A stretch of DNA of 64,000 bases from Astropecten irregularis (taxonomy: Eukaryota > Echinodermata > Asteroidea > Paxillosida > Astropectinidae). The stretch spans positions 8,060,001 to 8,124,000 of the forward strand of contig OZ020259.1 in NCBI GenBank assembly GCA_963971285.1. The letters run 5' to 3'. A model generated the notes under the pieces. The model was given only the letters and a program-made list of their open reading frames with translations, made no database searches and was not told where the DNA came from. Within the stretch, counting starts at the first letter, position 1, and the number at the start of each line of letters is the position of its first letter. Position numbers and translations under genes: made by a program. Positions 50,903 through 62,394 of the stretch are shown one piece after another.

Positions 50903-52920
50903 TACTCATTAAGTAGAGATCAAGTAAACCAGGATGGCCCTAGCAGTGAACAAAGGATTGCATCCAGGTAGTGTGACCACAGGATAGCATGTATTGTCAA
51001 GGAATTCTGGTTGTCTATTGTTGTACCTCCAGAGGGCCAGCCGGATTATGGAGGATAAATGAGCACTTAATTGGTTTCCTTGTTAGGTCAACCTCCTGCC
51101 AGGGGCTGGCAGTGGTCACGCATTTTTTTCTGTTGTAAATATTTATTTTGCTTTTACCAGAGTTCATAATGAGATCCGGACAAAACCTCCGGACAACCAG
51201 TGGTTAGTCGGTGGTTGGATTTTTACATTTACAAAGTATGTGTAAGGGCCTATACTTGTTAACACATTTACTGTATGGTCGTTAGCATCTGATAGTGAAC
51301 ATTCAGGAGACATCGGGGGTTTAGGGAGACATTTGGATATTCCCTAAGGTGTAAAGCTACCTTTTTAAGGGATATTCTAGTGTCCCTGTCTTAATAGAAG
51401 ACAGTAAATGCCACAATATAAACATATGTCAATTTCAAGTTCATTGGTTTGGAGGATGTTTAGAAATAGGTAACAAGTTTGTGCACGACCCTATGGTAAA
51501 GTCCCCCTAAGTACCAATCCTCCCTTATAGCACAATGTCCACAGAAGTTCTCAAAACACTTCAAATAAGTGAATATCAAAAACAATACAAAACAGAGAAT
51601 ATTGCGCATCAAACAATATACAACATTACAAACTTCTTTATATGCTAAATAAAAAAGTGACTTTAGCTCACTTCACTTGCATTGTGAATGTCAGTAACGC
51701 GAAAACGTCATCGCATTGCGTCAGTGAGTGGTAACCAGTGTACTTTAATCAACAACTTACAGGTTAACGAACCCGATGGCATTTTCTAATAAACAAGTTT
51801 GACGCATTGCATAGATTCCCCTTCAATAACACTGCCGACACTTTTCCTGCAATAGTCTATTCTCTTGTCAATTTCACAAATATGAAAACTCTTCAAAACA
51901 TCGCTTAGGCTTAAAAACCCAATGAGGTGCGATGTGAGGAAGAAGACATGTGCGGTACGTGTACTGACAGGTGAAGTGTGCGTATGTCAGAGCACTTTTC
52001 AGTTGAGCAAAATCTACAAGGTTTAGTATAGGCATCAGTGACTTCTCCCAATGTTTACAATACAATTCATGTGCGCAATGAACATGTGTTCCCCCGAAAT
52101 GCAAGGTCCTGTCACGCACATGGCGCGGCGGTAGCAGGCGCATGTGCATGTGCACGCCTTGAGGAGCTTTCGAGTTCTAGTGGCGTTTACGAAACAGAGG
52201 CTCAGGCTCCGCCTCATCAGGCTCCGGCTCCATTTCCTGAATCCACTCTGAAATGAAGGGTATTTAAATATAGGCTTTTGGCTGCGGTTCTGATATTTTT
52301 TTAGTTTGAAAAGGGAAACAGAGCTTCATGCTATTTCCAGCATATTGATGTCAGAGCCGGAGCCGGAGTCTGAGCCTCCGTTTGTTAAACGTCCCAGGAC
52401 TCATACCTGCTCATTGCTCACGTGTGTGGAGGGAGGGGCTTACTGGGAAGGTATGCGTAAGCTAGTCGTACTTATATGTGATACGTCGTTGTGATGTTTC
52501 AGAATTTTCCACATAACACGCTTCTTCCTATCATTTTCAGAAAGTGTTTATACGAATCTCAATCCTGGGTGTAAGTTTTCTGAGTTGGATTTCTAGCAAC
52601 TGGTGGTTTATATGGACACATTCCCAGTAAAAGCGACTAACAATCCTGAACTCATAAACATGTACTATTAATATAGGCCTACTGCAGTCAAGTATAACCA
52701 AACGCGAATTCATCGGCTGGAGCTTACAACGTTTCAAGCGTAAGGTGCAAGTACATCTCTCCAATTTCCATCGATTAGTCTATTAACTTGCAAATATTGC
52801 GTTGTTTTCGCAATCAACAAGAAGCCACTTAGGTTGCGTTCTTTTCTTTGCGATAATGAGATAATGGTCAAGTGAAGGAAGTAAATAATACTCAATTTCT
52901 CAGATAGTCCGAATGAGAAA
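50903..52920. other. Spacer upstream of the SRCR gene
   Basis: No gene is assigned. At 52195-52243 (minus) and 52350-52395 (plus) two similar blocks encode EPEP-rich runs in opposite orientation, so this is an inverted duplication with E/P-coding character and uncertain status. Confidence 0.4.
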
Positions 52921-53500
52921 ATGTACGAAAGAGAAAACTGCAGTGTTCGTCTATGCCTCCCAATCGTCCTTGTACTATTGATCGTAATCATCTTGGAGCA
53001 AGTAGCTACTACAGGTAATGTTGACATCATGAACATTTCAGTTAGCATTGATGAGGTGGATCATTATTTCAAATAAAATCTGTGCAAAAAAAAGTAATGC
53101 TATACCGCACCAAACATATCTTTAAGACTTCATTTTTGTGTGTTTTCTGAAGACGCCGTACCGGTAGATGTGCGTCTGGTGAATGGAAACGTCCCTCATG
53201 AAGGGACATTGGAAGTCTACTACAGGGGGGTCTGGGGAACAATATGCGGTAAAGATGACTGGACGTTGAGAGATGCCAACGTCATCTGTCGTCAGCTGGG
53301 CTACCCTTCAGCTTCACATGCCTGGGACGGAGCTCACTTCGGCGAAGGTTCAGGACCGATTCTTACCAGCAGAGTGGCATGCAATGGGGACGAGACCAGC
53401 CTGGACCAGTGTGATCACAGTGGATGGTTCAGTCACGCCTGCAAACATCGTAATGACGTTGGAGTGACTTGTGCTTTGGATGTCGCCTTGCGCCCACCAG
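52921..53500 (+). CDS. Membrane-anchored SRCR-domain protein, first two exons (partial)
   Basis: Exon 1, 52921-53014, opens with MYERENCSVRLCLP followed by a hydrophobic run to about residue 25: a signal anchor or uncleaved signal. A stop codon at 52882 closes the frame upstream, so the ATG is the first possible. Its GTAATG donor and the AG at 53151-53152 join in phase 1 to exon 2, 53153-53500, which ends in phase 1 at GTAAGC. Exon 2 is one complete scavenger receptor cysteine-rich domain: VRLVNG, GTLEVYYRGVWGTIC, DANVICRQLGY, CNGDETSLDQC and GVTC, with six cysteines. Such domains bind proteins or microbial ligands at the cell surface in innate immunity. No stop codon belongs to this frame, and the following exons were not found before the retrotransposon. 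It could be disrupted, or continue beyond the window. Confidence 0.75.
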
Positions 53501-54609
53501 GTAAGCCCTTATCACTAACTAGACATCACGCTCTGCTTTAATTTCAAATTGTTCCAGCACCCATGTCTTAAGTAGGCCGTTTCCAAAATCTCTGGCTGCT
53601 ACCGGCGATTTCGGACGCCGCGGCCAAATCATCGTTTTCAACCAAAGGCGCCCTGGGTGGACAACATCAGAGCATGGTCAGGGTGTGATATCACCGAATT
53701 GAAAGCAGCAGCACTGGAAAGGCGGGCCGTGGTGGGAGCGGCACCAGTGATTCCATCAGTGTATAATTTGAGGAGGAGACCTCAAATTGTCTATTGATTG
53801 ATTGAACCACTTTGTTTAGAAACATGAAAAATGTATAATTTCTGTGGATATCTTTATAAATGAAATCCAATTTTACCAAAAGAAATTATTTTGTTCCCCT
53901 TAAATATTTGTTTTCATTGGTGACGGTAAAAAGTTTTTCAGCAGAATCTCACTTTCAATCCCATTGCATCAACATCCAGGAAGAAAATGACCGACATAAT
54001 TGTTTTGTTCTCTCTTTTTTTTTTTTTGCATTCAGCTTAATGTACTTTCACCACATCCTGCATCTTTTATATCATCTTTCATGCTGTGCTTTTTCAGTTA
54101 GGTTATTTAATTGCCTTGATACAGAGAAAAACTTACTGATATTGAATGGCAAGTCTTATTTTGGTTTCAAACTATAGCATTTTGTCTTCCTTTGAATGGG
54201 TTTGCAAAATGGGGGGGGGGGGGATTTTCATTCATGCTCATGTGGGGAGCCAACAACAAAAATACAATGAACAAAAAAATACATAAATGAACAAAAGAAA
54301 CGATTTCGCAAATACATTTCACCACCAGTTGTGTGAAAGGAACATCCTTCGGCACAATAAAACCCATCGAGGGAGGTAAATGTTTGTCAGAACACTGTGG
54401 CGGTCGCGCCGACAGCAACCCAGAGTCGACCCTAGCCGACGCCAGCGAGCGGTCAATACTGACGAAGTGCAGTCCCATTTTGGGGCTGTCTACCGCCAGG
54501 CGAAGTGGGGGAACAGCCTTAACTTGCAGGAGGACAGGTTGGCATTGGGCTAGGAGGACCCTGTCGCGCAGCACACTCCAAGGGGAATAAACAGGGGGGA
54601 TGGAGTACC
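53501..54609. other. Intron or spacer with an unexplained GC-rich stretch
   Basis: 53501-54310 is ordinary AT-rich sequence. 54320-54609 is markedly GC-rich and open on the minus strand for about 100 codons ending against the LTR, with a protein-like composition (RVDSGLLSARPPQCSDKH). I do not recognise it. It may be a fragment of another retroelement. Confidence 0.4.
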
Positions 54610-55340
54610 TCTCAATCACACACAGGACTCGTCTTCTTCAGTGTCACTGATATTATTTATTCTCTGCACTAATCAACTATATACATGCCATAAAAATCCT
54701 GAAAGGCCCCACTAGGCGCCAACACCTTTCAAGGCGCTCTCCTCAACAGGTGCAATACTTTTGAAGGCCTCATAAGGTTCACACCTTCCCAGGTGTCCTA
54801 ACACGTGGGCTCATGAATCACTTCCAACAGGGTCTGGCTATATAATTCCCCTTGATCAATTATAAATAATCCCCCGGATTATTCTGTTACAACATGCACT
54901 TTATTAACTAACAATAAATGGCTGTTACCTGCTGACTGTTCCACCGTATTAAACCGAGTTAAACTCAACACCAAGTTATCCGAACTACGAAGTGAGAACA
55001 CGCACTGAACACATACTCTACTTTCAACTGTACTCTGACGACTATAAATTAACTGCCCACTGGACTCAACTACTAACGAACTGCCCAAGTTTCCCTGTCG
55101 CCACGCTTATATACAACCTGTATAATCAGTCTGGCGCCGTGGCGAGCCGCACATGTCAGCCCTGGCTGATGTTCAGGTTTATGACTATTAGTTAACTACG
55201 GTAGCTCCCCGCTACCATTGAATCAAACTGCACTTGCGCTACACAGCTGCGCCTTTAGTTTCGGTCAGCCCCTTGACCGATTTAACTTACACACAAAATA
55301 AAAAGCAATGCAATTTGAGCCTTGACAGGTGTGCTCAATA
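54610..55340 (-). repeat. 3' LTR
   Basis: 54610-55047 aligns with 63574-64000; the outer (right) limit is approximate because the partner LTR leaves the window. On the minus strand it carries a TATATAA-like box (TTATATAGCC) and an AATAAA near its 3' end, consistent with promoter and polyadenylation roles. Confidence 0.8.
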
Positions 55341-55626
55341 AAACTCACTGTGACACTGAAAATGTTATCAAAACTTATACAACTTGAAAACGTTTAGCAA
55401 AAACATAAACCTCTACACATTGGTCACATAACCTTTACACTCAAAACAACTAACAAAACTTCTTTCTTCCTCACACAAACAACGAGTTCTCTCAAAACTT
55501 CACACAGTTTACTAGGTGCTTGCACCTGAACAACAAAAATAACTTAGAAAACTGTCTTTCTTTAAACAAAAGAAAAGCGTCTATCAAAAATCTTTCAAAA
55601 CTTTCTAGGTGCTGATAACTTATATA

Positions 55627-56119
55627 CAGTGTTTCCCCCCAAAAAACAACGATACCCATTTTCAAAAAATTATGAGAAGAAGTTTTATGTTTTCAGCTAT
55701 TTGATGTATAGCCTATTGCATTTTGGGCAAATTCTGACCAAATTTCAATGCAATCCATTCATGCATCACCAAGCAATTACTGATTGTCTTGAAAAGTCCA
55801 TTTTGCTACATTACAAATGAGTGACAGTTATGGTCATCTTAGTGGTGATCTGTGTGTAGTGAATGTGGGCGGCCACGATGAGGGGAGATTTACTGATCAC
55901 AACTAAGAATGTTAAGATGAACTACTAATGGTAGCAAAATGGACTTTTCCAGACAATCAGTAATTGCACAGTGATGCATGAATTGATCGCCTTGAAATTT
56001 CATCAGAACATGGCCTGGGAGATATTGAATGCGTTAGAGTAAAAATCAAATACCTTCAAACATACAATTTCTTTTAAGAATTTTTTGAAAATGGGTATCG
56101 TTTTTTGGGGGACACACTG
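55627..56119. mobile_element. Hairpin MITE inserted in the retrotransposon
   Basis: Ends CAGTGTTTCCCCCCAAAAAA and GGGGGACACACTG are inverted and flanked by TA on both sides (55625-55626, 56120-56121). The whole body is an imperfect palindrome: AATGGACTTTTC and GACAATCAGTAATTGC recur inverted in the two halves. The insertion cuts the end of the accessory frame upstream of the 3' LTR. Confidence 0.85.
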
Positions 56120-57385
56120 TACAATGACTTAACAATAGAGCTTCTAATGGTCCCTATGAAGGCGCGATAACCCAATATCCTCCATAAGAGTTCATTTTGT
56201 CCATGGTCGACGTCATAAACGCGTGAAGTCTTGTCCTTGGAGATCTTCTTTTCTTCCTGGTACAGCACTGTCGACATGGTCTCAGTAATCTTGGTTACCT
56301 TCGCTGCTACGGCCTGCTCCAGGCCTTTCTCGGTGTATGGGGGTCCCAAGTGCTCCTCTCCAACATCAGAGCTCTGGATGATCCTACGGATCCTCGCCTC
56401 AGGCGCCGGTACTGTAGGCTTGGCTGGCACGGGTCGGAGGTAGACAACATCGAACTCCCGATGGGTCTCTCCCCGGAGGACCTTTGACTCCACCCGATAC
56501 AGGTAAGTCTCCCTGACTTCCTTCACCCGAACGGCCCCTGCCCTGGCAAAATGTTGCTCAGCTTCAAAAGAGGATCCTACTTTCGGACCTCTCTCCTCTC
56601 CTCGCCGCCTTGGCTACTGGTCATCCTCATCATGTGGATGGAGTTCCCGCCTGTTGTTGGCCTAGGTTGGAGATCCTGCACAGGGTCGTCCTGTACCTCC
56701 CACGCAGACATAGGTGTAGGCGACAGCTCTATCTCAGCAATTACGTTCGGGTCTTCAGCGGTCAGCGGAAGTAGTACCTGCACCTCCGAAGTGGCAATCT
56801 TGACATGACTGTCAGTAGCTTCTCGCTCCCTCGGAGCTTATACAACTCCCTGAGTTGTTTAAGGCGCAGTCGATTCCCGCGGTGGTCTCTCCACCTGCCT
56901 AGGTGTTTCTCTGGCTGGAATCAGGTGCTCTGGACACTGTGCACGTGACTCCCTGCTGTTCTTCTTCTTAGAATCAACTGCTCTGCCGCAATCTTCCTTC
57001 ATGCTGATCCCAGCAGATGATGATCTCGATGTCTCACCCATCGTTTGCTGCTCGCCTTGCTGTTTGCTGCTTTCTCCTTCCTAGGTGGACTTGGAATCCC
57101 CTTGCGCCGGTCCCTGCATGTCTCACCATGATGCAAAGACTTCGGTTACTCCTCGCAGCTTTCACCCTGGATGTCTGCCACCTCCCCTATCCTGTCGGGG
57201 TGGCAGTCTCGGTAGTGGTACCGAAGGTTGTCCAGGCGGTTATTCTTGTGGGCACACCTCAGGCACCTGTAGTAGACCACGGTCATGAGTCGGCTGAGAC
57301 TTCGCTGATGGAAGAATCTCTCCCCACACTTCCGGCATTGACAGGTATTCTCCTTCTGTTTCTCTCCGTCGTCCTTCTCCATCAT
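56120..57385 (-). pseudogene. Accessory frame after integrase with a C2H2 zinc finger
   Basis: Between the integrase stop and the 3' LTR lie open segments at 57146-57385, 56859-57041, 56577-56783 and 56120-56526 on the minus strand, separated by stops. The first has a CRKCGERF start and then a textbook C-X2-C-X12-H-X4-H finger (YRCLRCAHK ... HYRDCH). The last is a 130-residue charged stretch (VYLRPVPAKPTVPAPEARIRR). Many gypsy-type elements end after integrase, so this is an extra product, now interrupted, its 3' part truncated by the MITE. It shows no membrane segment, so it is not an envelope-like protein. Confidence 0.6.
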
Positions 57386-57484
57386 CTACCTGTCAAGATA
57401 AAACACATGGAACTCACTCTTAGTCTTGGGATTAATTGTCTCTCTGTTATCTGGGTTGACTGAAGGGTTCCCCTGTCCCTGCTT

Positions 57485-58786
57485 CTACAGAAATCGCTGC
57501 GGCCTTCTGCGCTGCCTTGTGGGATTTCGCCTAAACCCTGTCGCGGGGGTGGTTACTGCTTGCGCTGGCACATTGGTACACCGCTCGGCAACTACTCCAG
57601 GTGAGCCCTGCTCAGTAGGTGATGCGTCACTACGCCGGCTAGGAATATTGCCCTTGGACACCTCCTCAGGTGCTGACGGCACTTCCACCTCGGTCGACCC
57701 AGTCAAGCCATCTATCTCTCGCTCGCCAAACAACCCATCAGCCGCGCCTAGCGGCGGTCCCTCTGGTGAAACTTCTCCTGTTTCTTCCGTTCGCCTGGGA
57801 CTCTGCGCTGCAGGCGTTCCGGCTCTGCTCCACACCTCTGGTGTTTCCCCTGTGTAAGGCTTCAGCCGGTCAAAGTGTATAACGTTCTTCTTCCCCTTCG
57901 GATTTTTCTGTATCCGATAGGTGACATCTGACAACTTGTCAACGATCATGTATGGTCCTTCCCAGCGCCTTTGTAGTTTAGGCGACAGGCCTTTTGTCTT
58001 AGCTTGATTATGGAGCCACACCAGTTGTCCAGCCTCCAGCATCGCTGTCATCGTCTTCTTATAGTAGGTTTTCCTCTGCCTTCTCGCACTCACTTGAAGG
58101 TGCTCTTTTGCCCGACCATGGGCTGCCCGCATTGCTCCCCGTAGGTGAAAAGCATTATCCTCACTCCCGTTCACCACACTATCCTCCATACCCACTCGCG
58201 TTGTCAGGTCAAGTGGTAGGAACACTTCTCTGCCAAGCATCAGCATATTCGGCGACTCCCTAGTGGACTCTTGAGGCGTTGCCCTATAACAAGAAGTCGC
58301 CAAAGCCAACTTTTCGTCCCAATCCCTCTGCCGCCCATGGGGGTCAATCATCAAGGAAACCATTCCTAACAAGGTCCGGTTAAACCTCTCAATTATCCCA
58401 TCGGACTTGGGATTATACGGCGTCGTGCGAGTCTTCTGGATCCCCAGGATGTTACACATCTCAGTGAAGACTTTAGACTCAAAGTTGCCCCCTTGGTCCG
58501 AGTGCAACTCGATGGGGACACCAAACTTGCAGACAAACTCCGACACCAACGTCCTAGCCACCGTCTCTGCCTTTTCATCGGGTACTGGGTAGGCCTCCAC
58601 CCACTTTGTAAAGTAATACCCCACAACTAACACGTTTTTATTCCCTCGAATGGTCTCTGGAAGGGGGCCCAGTATGTCCAATGCTACATGCTGCATAGGC
58701 GCACAGACAGCATACTGCTGAAGTGGAGTTTTTCCGAGCCTTGGCAGGTGACTTCTTCGATGCACATGCATCACATTGCCTGACAT
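57485..58786 (-). pseudogene. Integrase core and C-terminal domain
   Basis: A 433-codon open segment carries the DDE triad: D37 in VALDILG, D97 in HSDQGG and E133 in IIERFNRT, 35 residues after D97. It continues with a GPY/F-type module (RRWEGPYMIVDKL) and HFDRLKPY, then a Pro/Glu-rich tail. The N-terminal zinc-binding part lies upstream in a different frame (58770-58890, CDACASKK visible) with two nonsense codons and a frameshift, so no intact integrase can be read. Confidence 0.85.
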
Positions 58787-58892
58787 ACGACCTCACGTCT
58801 GCTCCCATCCCATATCAATAAAACCTCTGGCGTCCCTTTGCCATAGTCTTTGTCTGGCCTAGGTGTCCTCCCGTAGGTCCTCCGTGTAGTTC

Positions 58893-59606
58893 CTAAACTA
58901 CTTCCTTCCGAAAACCTCGGGGCACGATCGCCTGAAACGTCACCTGTCTTCCGTCATTGGATTCCCATCTCCTGCAAAGGAGCGTCTCCTTTACCTCCAG
59001 CTGGAAACATAACAACCAGTACTTCTTTACTGCTGGTCCAGTTGCTGTCACTGCTGCCCACTCTGGTCTGACGTTTCCGTGCACCTTTGCTGCCAAAACC
59101 CAACTCATCGTTTGGTCTGCCTCCTGCGCCCCTCTCAACGAGTCGCGTGCACCTGCAGTCTCCGGTGCAACAACCCTCACAGGAGTAGACTCAATCCCTA
59201 CTGCTTTCGGCATTACCCTATCGCCCTTGTCGCCTGTGGAGGTGGTATGCGCATCGTCTTCCTCTTCTCGTCCACAATGTGGGCAAGGCCTCATGCTCAA
59301 CCCGTCGGCGTTCCGATGCGACCTCCCAGGCCGGTGAATTATGGTCACGTCGTACTCACTAATTACATGCAACCAGCGGAACAGCTGCCCCTGCGGGTCC
59401 CTGAAATTTATCAGCCAGCGTAGCGCCCCATGGTCACTGCGAATAGTGATTCGGCGCCCATACAGGTACTGGCGAAACTTCTTCAGGAACACTACGATTG
59501 CCAGCAACTTTCTCCGAGTCACGCAGTAATTCCGTTCGGGCCTACTGAGCACTCTGCTCCCGTAAGCGATCACTCGCTCTTCACCATCGATCACCTGTGA
59601 GAGCAC
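58893..59606 (-). pseudogene. RNase H domain, damaged
   Basis: ERVIAYGSRVLSRPERNYCV, IRSDHGALRWL and HRPGRSHRNADGLS identify a Ty3-type RNase H and connection. The segment that should carry the first catalytic Asp (TDAS region) is missing at the junction near 59606, where the frame also shifts. The expected Glu in the RRELLA-type motif is Lys (RRKLLAIV), so catalysis is lost. Confidence 0.8.
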
Positions 59607-59896
59607 CGCTCTGGAAAGGCAAGAATAGGCGCTTCCTGCAACCGCTGCTTCAACTCCTGGAAGGCGGCTTCACACTCCTCGCTCCACTTAAACTCCTGCC
59701 CCTTCTTCGTCAAACGGTGTAACGGCCTTGCAACTTCAGAGAACGCCTTCACAAATCTCCTATGGTAACCCGCCAGGCCTAGGAAGCTCTGGACCTCGGT
59801 AACATTCTTTGGCGTCGGCCACTCCTTTACAACTCTCACCTTCTCCGGATCCGTTGCAATGCCATCACCCGATACCACATGCCCCAGGTATGTCAC
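59591..59896 (-). pseudogene. Reverse transcriptase thumb segment
   Basis: TYLGHVVSGDGIATDPEKV, FLGLAGYHRRFVKAFSEVA and ECEAAFQELKQRL are the typical C-terminal reverse transcriptase sequence of gypsy elements. It abuts the RNase H deletion. Confidence 0.8.
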
Positions 59897-60805
59897 GCTT
59901 TTCCTTAAAAGGTGACCCTTCTTTGGTTTCAGCTTCAGTCCCGCCTATCTTAGGCGCTGTAGACCACTGTAAGGCGCTGTATCTCTTCCTGTACTGTCCC
60001 CTCAAAGACGATAATGTCGTCAAGATAGACCAGGACGGTCTCCCACTGCAGGCCAGCCAAAACTCGCTCCATCAGCCGCTCGAACGTCGATGGTACGTTG
60101 CACAAGCCAAAGGGCATGACGCGCCAGCAGTACAGACCACCTCTCACCACGAATGCGGACTTCTGTTTGGCTTCCTGGTCCAGCTCCACCTGCCAGTACC
60201 CTGACGACAGGTCCAACGTCGAGAACCATCTCGAGCCGGTCAAGGTGTCCTATGAATCATCGATCCTAGGAATCGGATACACGTCAACGCATTCAGGCTG
60301 CGGTAGTTCACGCAGAATCTCTTCGTCCCGTCCTTTTTTTTTCACCATCACGACGTTAGCTGCCCAGGGGCTGTCCGATGGCTCGATCCTACCGTCCCTC
60401 AACAGGTCTTGCACCTGTAGACTTATCTCCGTCTGCTCACTCTGTGGAAACCGTCTCGGCCTTTCCCTTATAGGTCTACCTTCTCCCGTATTAATGCTGT
60501 GCTTCACCCAATCCGTGCGCCCAATGTCGCTGTCATTCTGGGAAAACACGTCACTGTAGTCGCACAGTAATTTCCCTATTCGTTCATGATGTTCCGGCGG
60601 TACTTATTCCTTGCTTCGCCTACACAAGTCAGCAAGATGTGCAGGAACCTGTATCTGCTGCCCAGCCGATGAGAATGGCTGCCAGACTTCTTCAATGTCG
60701 CCGTCGCCTACACTGGTCACCTTCCCAGCCATAGTTAAATTGCGAACGACGCACACCCGCCTTCCCGGGTTGAAAACCCTGACTGGCACAACACTGTCAT
60801 CAACC
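59817..60805 (-). pseudogene. Reverse transcriptase segment, tandem unit A
   Basis: This is one of two 989-base tandem units. Open pieces at 59950-60243 (YLDD catalytic motif, GLCNVPSTFERLMERVL) and 60250-60549 (fingers, DLLRDGRIEPSDSPWAANVV) are separated by a nonsense codon and frameshifts. The same defects are present in unit B. Confidence 0.85.
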
Positions 60806-61794
60806 GGCCACTCCTTTACAACTCTCACCTTCTCCGGATCCGTTGCAATGCCATCACCCGATACCACATGCCCCAGGTATGTCACGCTTTTCCTTAACAT
60901 GTGACCCTTCTTTGGTTTCAGCTTCAGTCCCGCCTATCTTAGGCGCTGTAGACCACTGTAAGGCGCTGTATCTCTTCCTGTACTGTCCCCTCAAAGACGA
61001 TAATGTCGTCCAGATAGACCAGGACGGTCTCCCACTGCAGGCCCGCCAAAACTCGCTCCATCAGCCGCTCGAACGTCGATGGTATGTTGCACAAGCCAAA
61101 GGGCATGACGCGCCAGCAGTACAGACCACCTCTCACCACGAATGCGGACTTCTGTTTGGCTTCCTGGTCCAGCTCCACCTGCCAGTACCCTGACGACAGG
61201 TCCAACGTCGAGAACCATCTCGAGCCGGTCAAGGTGTCCTATGAATCATCGATCCTAGGAATCGGATACACGTCAACGCATTCAGGCGGCGGTAGTTCAC
61301 GCAGAATCTCTTCGTCCCGTCCTTTTTTTTTCACCTTCACGACGTTAGCTGCCCAGGGGCTGTCCGATGGCTCGATCCTACCGTCCCTCAACAGGTCCTG
61401 CACCTGTCGACTTATCTCTGTCTGCTCACTCTGTGGAAACCGTCTCGGCCTTTCCCTTATAGGTCTACCTTCTCCCGTATTAATGCTGTGCTTCACCCAA
61501 TCCATGCGCCCAATGTCGCTGTCATTCTGGGAAAACACGTCACTGTAGTCGCACAGTAATTTCCCTATTCGTTCATGATGTTCCGGCGGTACTTATTCCT
61601 TGCTTCGCCTACACAAGTCAGCAAGATGTGCAGGAACCTGTATCTGCTGCCCAGCCGATGAGAATGGCTGCCAGACTACTTCAATGTCGCCGTCGCCTAC
61701 ACTGGTCACCTTCCCAGCCATAGTTCCATTGCGAACGACGCACACCCGCCTTCCCGGGTTGAAAACCCTGACTGGCACAACACCGTCATCAACC
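60806..61794 (-). pseudogene. Reverse transcriptase segment, tandem unit B
   Basis: This copy is about 98.5 percent identical to 59817-60805 by eye (about 15 mismatches in 989 bases). Its open pieces are 60939-61232 and 61239-61538. 989 is not a multiple of three, so the duplication itself breaks the polyprotein frame. Confidence 0.85.
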
Positions 61795-62057
61795 TACACG
61801 AGTGTACAAGCTACCACAACACCATTGCTTGACACCTCACTCCTGTCAACTGGCTCGATGATTCCGAACCCCTTCATATGCGCCTTTCGCACCTTGTGTC
61901 CCGGCACAAGTGCGTCATGTCCTGGTGGTATTCTGGTCGTGCGGTCTACCACAACCCTGGGGCAGAATGTTTCGCCCTTGGTGTCAGTACAGTGTACTTT
62001 CTCCCCATGAATCACCAACTCCATCGCCTTGAAGTTCAGAGTTCCACCAGTAGCCAG

Positions 62058-62369
62058 TTAAAAATCCATCCCCAGGATGCCTTCTAAGGTGTTAAGCTTG
62101 CCAAACGTTGCTTCCACAGGATGAGTGGTTCTCCCCACTCGTACTTCAACCCATGCTCTACCGATGATCTCTAGCGGAGTCCCATCCGCACTCTTGAACC
62201 TCGGTCCCCTTGTGTGTACAGGTGGTCTATCCCCAGGCGCCATCTGGTAGTACAGGATGGTGGAGAGAAATGTATTACTCGCACCTGTATCCACCAACAA
62301 ACTCGCCTTATAGCCCCCGATAGTCACTGGCACAAATAGTCCACTCGTCGCCTGCATCATACGAGTCAC
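62058..62369 (-). pseudogene. Aspartic protease segment
   Basis: LLVDTGASNTFLS carries the DTGA active-site motif of retroviral-type proteases, and LEGILGMDF provides the expected C-terminal hydrophobic-Gly-Met-Asp signature. Linker sequence towards reverse transcriptase follows at 61593-62024 in shifted frames. Confidence 0.8.
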
Positions 62370-62394
62370 CCAAGGCCTTTCCCCGACACCTGCT

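Noticed and set aside
56120..56526. Envelope-like gene making the LTR element an errantivirus
   Set aside because: No signal peptide, membrane segment or cleavage site is visible; the frame is charged and soluble in character.
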